Below are positions 15,083 through 18,548 of a stretch of 18,548 nucleotides of DNA, one piece after another. The position numbers and the translations under genes are program-made. Within the stretch, counting starts at the first letter, position 1. Each line of letters opens with the position of its first letter. A model generated the notes under the pieces. The model made no database searches and was not told the DNA's origin. It saw only the letters and a list, made by a program, of their open reading frames with translations. Source of the DNA: Nitrospinae bacterium RIFCSPLOWO2_12_FULL_45_22 (GTDB taxonomy: Bacteria > 2-12-FULL-45-22); contig MHDQ01000305.1 of the NCBI GenBank assembly GCA_001803565.1, positions 1-18,548 on the forward strand, read 5' to 3'.

Positions 15083-16009
15083 ATGCAAAAATTCCAGTGC
15101 ATTATATCCATAGCTGTAATGATATTACTTGTTATCCCTATTTCTTTCATCAGTGGAAGGGTGGAAGCCGGTTCTTCATGGATGGCCATAAGCAGCCCTG
15201 TGCCAACTCCTCAGAGTGGTGGGGTTTTTGAAACAAAGCTGAAGTTTTTTACCTGGGATGCGGTGATAGGTTCTTATTTTATCTCGGTACATTACGACCC
15301 AGCGATTCTACAGATTATTCAAGTAACTACGCCAGACCAATCACCATTTTATGGCAATACCTTTGCCGATAAAAATTCTTTTACAACTGGTACAACTGAC
15401 ATCAGCGCTTTTCAAACGGGTACTACATCCGAGCAAGCCAATCCCGAGATCTTTGCGACGATCCAATGGAAAGCCCTGGGTAACACTGGGACATCTGCTA
15501 CTATTGAACTTGAGCCAAAAAGCATAGTTGATTCTTTTTGGCGACCGATTGAGACTAATAGCGCAAGGACTACTTTTGTGATAGGTGATACTCCCAGCTA
15601 TGTGCCTACCATTATTATCATTGGCAACGCGAATAAATATTCTCCAGAAGACACCCTGGTCCTTTCGGTTATTATTGATAACCCCGCTCCTTATACCCAG
15701 GTGGTGGATGTCTTTCTGGGTATCATAATCCCAAATGGCTCAGCCTATTTCTTTGACTCTTCTCTCACCAACCTGATACCATCCAGTTTGGATGATCCTG
15801 GGACCTTTACGCCAGTAAGAAATTCCCTGAAACTTGATCCGGGATACAATCTTCCCGCCACTGCTTTCTTTTCTGTGACATTACCTACAGGCTTACCGGA
15901 GGGTATTTATAAAGCCTTTGCTGCCTTTGCCGAACCTGGCTCGGTCCAGGCCGGTTCCACCAGGATTGTAGGAGACATTAGTATTATTTCGTTTTACTAT
16001 TCCCCATAG
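15083..16009 (+). CDS. Secreted cohesin-like protein with the recurrent C-terminal domain
   Basis: This is a 308-residue protein. The signal peptide spans ~1-28 (IISIAVMILLVIPISF, then GRVEA). Residues ~30-165 look like a cohesin-family beta-sandwich: PQSGGVFETKLKF, SYFISVHYDPAILQII, a long loop, PEIFATIQWKALGNTGTSAT and IELEPKSIVD. The order of a strand with YDP-x-x-L and a later GxxGTS turn is typical of cohesins and their bacterial relatives. Residues ~170-308 are the recurrent domain (SPEDTLVLSVIIDNP, VVDVFLGIIIPNG, YFFDSSLTNLIPS, AEPGSVQAGSTRIVG). The gene begins 72 bases after the dockerin-bearing giant, on the same strand, and its protein is the obvious candidate receptor for that dockerin. 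No membrane anchor or SLH domain is visible. The cohesin assignment is by sequence pattern only; a related CBM or cadherin-like fold is the alternative. Confidence 0.72.
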   Translation: MQKFQCIISIAVMILLVIPISFISGRVEAGSSWMAISSPVPTPQSGGVFETKLKFFTWDAVIGSYFISVHYDPAILQIIQVTTPDQSPFYGNTFADKNSFTTGTTDISAFQTGTTSEQANPEIFATIQWKALGNTGTSATIELEPKSIVDSFWRPIETNSARTTFVIGDTPSYVPTIIIIGNANKYSPEDTLVLSVIIDNPAPYTQVVDVFLGIIIPNGSAYFFDSSLTNLIPSSLDDPGTFTPVRNSLKLDPGYNLPATAFFSVTLPTGLPEGIYKAFAAFAEPGSVQAGSTRIVGDISIISFYYSP

Positions 16010-16104
16010 TGGGAGTTTAAAAAAGCCTGGAGGAATTATTAAAGTCCGGGAATGCATCGAGCAGTTTTCGAGCTACGAGGGAAAAGAATATACCGGAGGC
16101 AACC

Positions 16105-17232
16105 ATGACGGCATTAAAATATCAACCGAAGGGGCTGCAAAAAAAGAGTTTGATGCATCTCAGTTTAATTGGGGGATGGGTTTGTATTGTAGTCTGGTTC
16201 AATCCCCGTTTCTTGCTGTTATTTTCCGAAGCATACTCTATACCGGCAAAGATGTCTTTAATCCTAATGATTATTTGCCTCAATATATTCTGGCTCTTTG
16301 GAACTTATTTCATCATGCTGTTTGTTTTTGCCTTATTTTCCAAAAGGCGACTATCTCCACCTCCCTTGAAACCAACGGAACAGCCAAAGGTCGCTATTCT
16401 TTATATGACCAGAAATGATTTTCAGTATGAGGCGGCTCTTTCCTGCCTAAATCAAAAGTACCAAAATTATCAGCTCTTCATTCTGGATGATAGCACAGAA
16501 CCGGACAGGATGGAGGAAATAGATAAATTTAAAGAAAAGTTCCCGGAAAAAGTGACTGTGATCCGAAGAAAAGATCGGAAAGGATTTAAAGCCGGTAGTA
16601 TAAATAATGCCTTGAGAAATTATGTCCATGATTTCCCTTTTTTCGCCATTATAGACTCTGACGGGGTTATCCCAGAAGATTTTTTAGCGAGGATGATACC
16701 TTATTTTGGATTGGATGAGAGCATCGCTTTTGTCCAGGGAAGCCACCGACCCAAACCATTCCAAAAGTCCAAATTTGCATCTGATTTGATTCTCGGGATC
16801 ATTCCCCTCTGGACAGTCTACTTTTATCCCAGAAACGATTATGGATTTCTTATATTTCTAGGGCATGGAGGCATAATAAGACGGGATGTTTGGGAGATAA
16901 TAGGGGGATTTCCTGAGCTCGTCTCTGAGGATCTAGCCTTTTCTACCAAAGTCGCAGAGTTTGGATATCGGGGCTATTTTGTTAGCGATGTTATAAGTTA
17001 TGAGGATTTTCCGGAATCTTACCCGCAGCTTAGGAAGCAACAAGAAAAATATGTGAAGGGAGGTTGTGAATTCCTTCATAGGAGTTTTTCTTCGTTTTTG
17101 CGATCAAAAAAGGTAACCTGGTTTGAGAAGCTGGATGTGTTCCTCTCTTGCTCCACCCTTTTTCTCCCCGCCTTTTACCTCTTTTTTCTTTTGATATTTT
17201 GTTTATTCTGCATATCCGCTTCACTCTCGTAA
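16105..17232 (+). CDS. Second membrane GT2 polysaccharide synthase, catalytic half (truncated)
   Basis: A 375-residue frame starts at ATG 16105 with CGGAGG five bases upstream. It is a clear paralog of the GT2 at 6995. It has two N-terminal membrane segments, VAILYMTRNDFQ, LDDSTEPD, DSDG at residues 184-187 in place of DADE, FIALGHGG-like FLGHGGIIRRDVW, SEDLAFSTKV (E275, D276) and QLRKQQEKYVKGG. The tryptophan of the QxxRW-like motif is replaced by tyrosine. The paralog continues for about 230 residues of membrane domain, but here the frame stops at TAA 17230-17232 just after the first post-catalytic membrane segment. Changed motif residues and loss of the membrane half argue that it no longer makes polymer, unless the downstream fragment complements it. 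Confidence 0.85.
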   Translation: MTALKYQPKGLQKKSLMHLSLIGGWVCIVVWFNPRFLLLFSEAYSIPAKMSLILMIICLNIFWLFGTYFIMLFVFALFSKRRLSPPPLKPTEQPKVAILYMTRNDFQYEAALSCLNQKYQNYQLFILDDSTEPDRMEEIDKFKEKFPEKVTVIRRKDRKGFKAGSINNALRNYVHDFPFFAIIDSDGVIPEDFLARMIPYFGLDESIAFVQGSHRPKPFQKSKFASDLILGIIPLWTVYFYPRNDYGFLIFLGHGGIIRRDVWEIIGGFPELVSEDLAFSTKVAEFGYRGYFVSDVISYEDFPESYPQLRKQQEKYVKGGCEFLHRSFSSFLRSKKVTWFEKLDVFLSCSTLFLPAFYLFFLLIFCLFCISASLS

Positions 17233-17347
17233 AGGTCTTCTACCCACAGGATTTAGTGTATGAATATTTCTAGAAACACCGTATGTAGATACAAGGGGAG
17301 TCAACAGGATATGCATATTGTTTATTACTACCCCATTTCTTTGCTGA

Positions 17348-17980
17348 AGTAAAGCCTATCACTTTTCCTTAGGCTCTCAGATCAAAATTGCTTCTGCCTA
17401 CTTCCTAAACAAACGTTTTTACTCTATCTGGAGTTGGGATTTTTATCTGGTAACTCTTTTGATGATGTTTGCCCCTGTGCTTGGCTGCTTCCACCTTATA
17501 TTATCCCATCCGATAAAGGTAATTCGGCTCCTTTTCCTATCCACGGTTCCGTATCTTTCCCTGATGGTGGTATGCGTTACGGGGGTCTTGAGCTATATTT
17601 TAACGGGAAAGGCTGCATTCTTAGTTACGGGTGAAAAGGGCGGAGGGGATACTTTTTATAATTACGCTGAGGGTAGTGGAGGAAAAACGTCTTGGTTAGA
17701 GAGGTTAAATTTTGAACATGGCTCAGTCCGGATCACTGAGCTGATTTTGGGAGTATTTCTTACTTATATATGCCTCAGAACCTTTAACTTAGCGCTTTTG
17801 GCATTTTCTCTATCTTTGGTACTCGGTTATTTTCTCTTTATTTGTGAATGGGAAAATAAAATACTTACCCCTTTAGTATATCTCCCTTTTTTGTTGATCG
17901 TTTTCGGGATAGGATTGTTGGGCTTTAACCTCATGGGGGCCCAGGGGATATTTTTATTATTCTTTCCTATTCATTTCTGA
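17348..17980 (+). pseudogene. Detached membrane half of the second GT2
   Basis: This stretch is open in another frame from just after a TGA at 17345-17347. It aligns with the membrane half of the intact GT2: IKIASAYFLNKRFYSIWSWDFYLVTLLMM matches the paralog region with PAYF and LDFYLITLIG, and STVPYLSLMVVCVTGVLSYIL, FLTYICLRTFNLALL and the end LLFFPIHF also match. Between 17233 and 17347 protein-like pieces occur in different frames (FTLVKVFYPQDLVYEYF at ~17220-17270; VYYYPISLL at ~17308-17346). The gap to the catalytic half is about 120 bases longer than in the paralog. Several indels and an insertion therefore separate the halves. A start at TTG/ATG 17459-17464 is possible but has no ribosome site. 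Confidence 0.75.
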
Positions 17981-18379
17981 GTATTTTATCCCTCTCTCAA
18001 AGCGTTAACCCCAAACGGGCAATATGTGCCAAATTGTAATGTATAAGCCTTTGTGGATAAAATTAAAAAAATCGATTTTGCAGATATCAACAGGGGGCAA
18101 TAATTATAGTACAATCGTTGCCCATTGGTAATGTGGAGGATTTGGTATGAAGGAGGAAAAGGGTATAAAAAGAAGCCCAATATTTTAAGTCAAAGTGTTA
18201 ATTGGGAAATGAAGGATGCCTTTTTTTTGACCTAATATAAGTTACAATACCTTAATAATCTGATAGGTTGTTTGGATTGTCGTTAGTGGGATGCGAAAGA
18301 AGTTTTTATGGAGTGGCAAAGCTTGCTATGCAGAATTTTTTCAGTGGTAATTAATTATCTGATTGATGGGGGTTAGAAA
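17981..18379. other. Intergenic regulatory region upstream of the acyl-CoA dehydrogenase gene
   Basis: No substantial gene is present. A candidate sigma-70 promoter and a flanking dyad occur at 18078-18123. Downstream is a 13-codon ORF (18147-18188, MKEEKGIKRSPIF) with a GGAGGA ribosome site seven bases before its ATG; it could be a leader peptide or chance. CCCAAT at 18176-18181 can pair with ATTGGG at 18201-18206. A short AAGG/CCTT hairpin followed by T8 at 18221-18228 could be a weak terminator or attenuator. Nothing else is recognised up to 18379. Confidence 0.45.
18078..18106 (+). promoter_or_regulatory. Candidate sigma-70-like promoter with overlapping dyad
   Basis: TTGCAG at 18078-18083 is followed after 17 bases by TAATTA at 18101-18106. 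GGGCAA at 18095-18100 and TTGCCC at 18118-18123 form a dyad around the proposed -10 box, where a repressor or RNA hairpin could act. The hexamers are imperfect and the region is AT-rich. Confidence 0.35.
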
Positions 18380-18548
18380 ATGGATAGCAGGTATTTTACG
18401 GTGGAGCATGAGGCATTTCGCAAGACAGTACGGGATTTTGTTGAGAAAGAGCTGGTACCCCATATAGACGAATGGGAGGAAAAAGAAGAGATGCCCCGGG
18501 AGATATTCCCCCGTATGGGACAGTTAGGCTTTTTCGGTTTGCGCTTCC
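18380..18548 (+). CDS. Acyl-CoA dehydrogenase, N-terminal part (runs off the window)
   Basis: ATG 18380 is preceded by GGGGG seven bases upstream. The 56 visible residues (MDSRYFTVEHEAFRKTVRD, FVEKELVPHIDEWEE, then EMPREIFPRMGQLGFFGLRF) match the N-terminal alpha-helical domain of acyl-CoA dehydrogenases, FAD enzymes that oxidise acyl-CoA thioesters at C2-C3 in the cytoplasm. The catalytic base and FAD-binding residues lie beyond the window, so substrate class cannot be told. It has no signal peptide and is separated from the surface-protein genes by a 399-base regulatory gap. It most likely belongs to an unrelated metabolic operon. Confidence 0.9.
   Translation, partial: MDSRYFTVEHEAFRKTVRDFVEKELVPHIDEWEEKEEMPREIFPRMGQLGFFGLRF

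Noticed and set aside
15010-16009. Sorting signal (PEP-CTERM, LPxTG or SLH) on the cohesin-like or giant protein
   Set aside because: Both C-termini end in beta-domain sequence without a hydrophobic segment or a sorting motif.

Overview
The window looks like chromosomal DNA of an uncultured, Gram-negative, probably anaerobic bacterium, perhaps Desulfobacterota- or Nitrospirota-like. This is an inference from moderate-to-low GC, strong Shine-Dalgarno sites, large secreted mosaic proteins and an acyl-CoA dehydrogenase at the edge; no taxonomic marker is present. Almost every gene reads on the plus strand and encodes either an exported surface or matrix protein or a membrane-bound family 2 glycosyltransferase (GT2).

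Layout. (1) 1-4228 holds a large secreted gene, glycoside-hydrolase-like followed by beta-sandwich modules. It is broken by a 920-bp IS982-family element at 141-1060 and by two frame changes near 2510 and 2870-2889. Its last ~130 residues are a domain that recurs twice more in the window. (2) 4542-5807 encodes a secreted three-domain protein that starts with the same domain. (3) 5808-6299 has no clear gene, only a possible 49-codon ORF and an inverted-repeat structure. (4) 6300-17980 is a closely spaced run of genes that is probably one operon: a secreted carbohydrate-binding-like protein, a GT2 polymerase-like membrane enzyme, a 2090-residue dockerin/RHS-YD/carbohydrate-binding-like giant, a cohesin-like protein carrying the recurrent domain, and a second GT2 whose membrane half is broken by stops and frame changes. 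(5) 17981-18379 is a regulatory gap leading to the first 56 codons of an acyl-CoA dehydrogenase.

Working model (inference). The GT2 enzymes make and extrude a polysaccharide. The RHS giant and the small binding protein attach to it through related beta-sandwich modules. The giant's N-terminal dockerin docks onto the cohesin-like domain of the neighbouring secreted protein. The locus would therefore be a cohesin-dockerin surface assembly built around an RHS/YD protein and an exopolysaccharide synthase, rather than a cellulosome. Other notable points are a phospholipase-A2-like HD motif just after the RHS core, two G8 tracts in the giant gene, and heavy decay of the genes at both ends of the surface-protein region.
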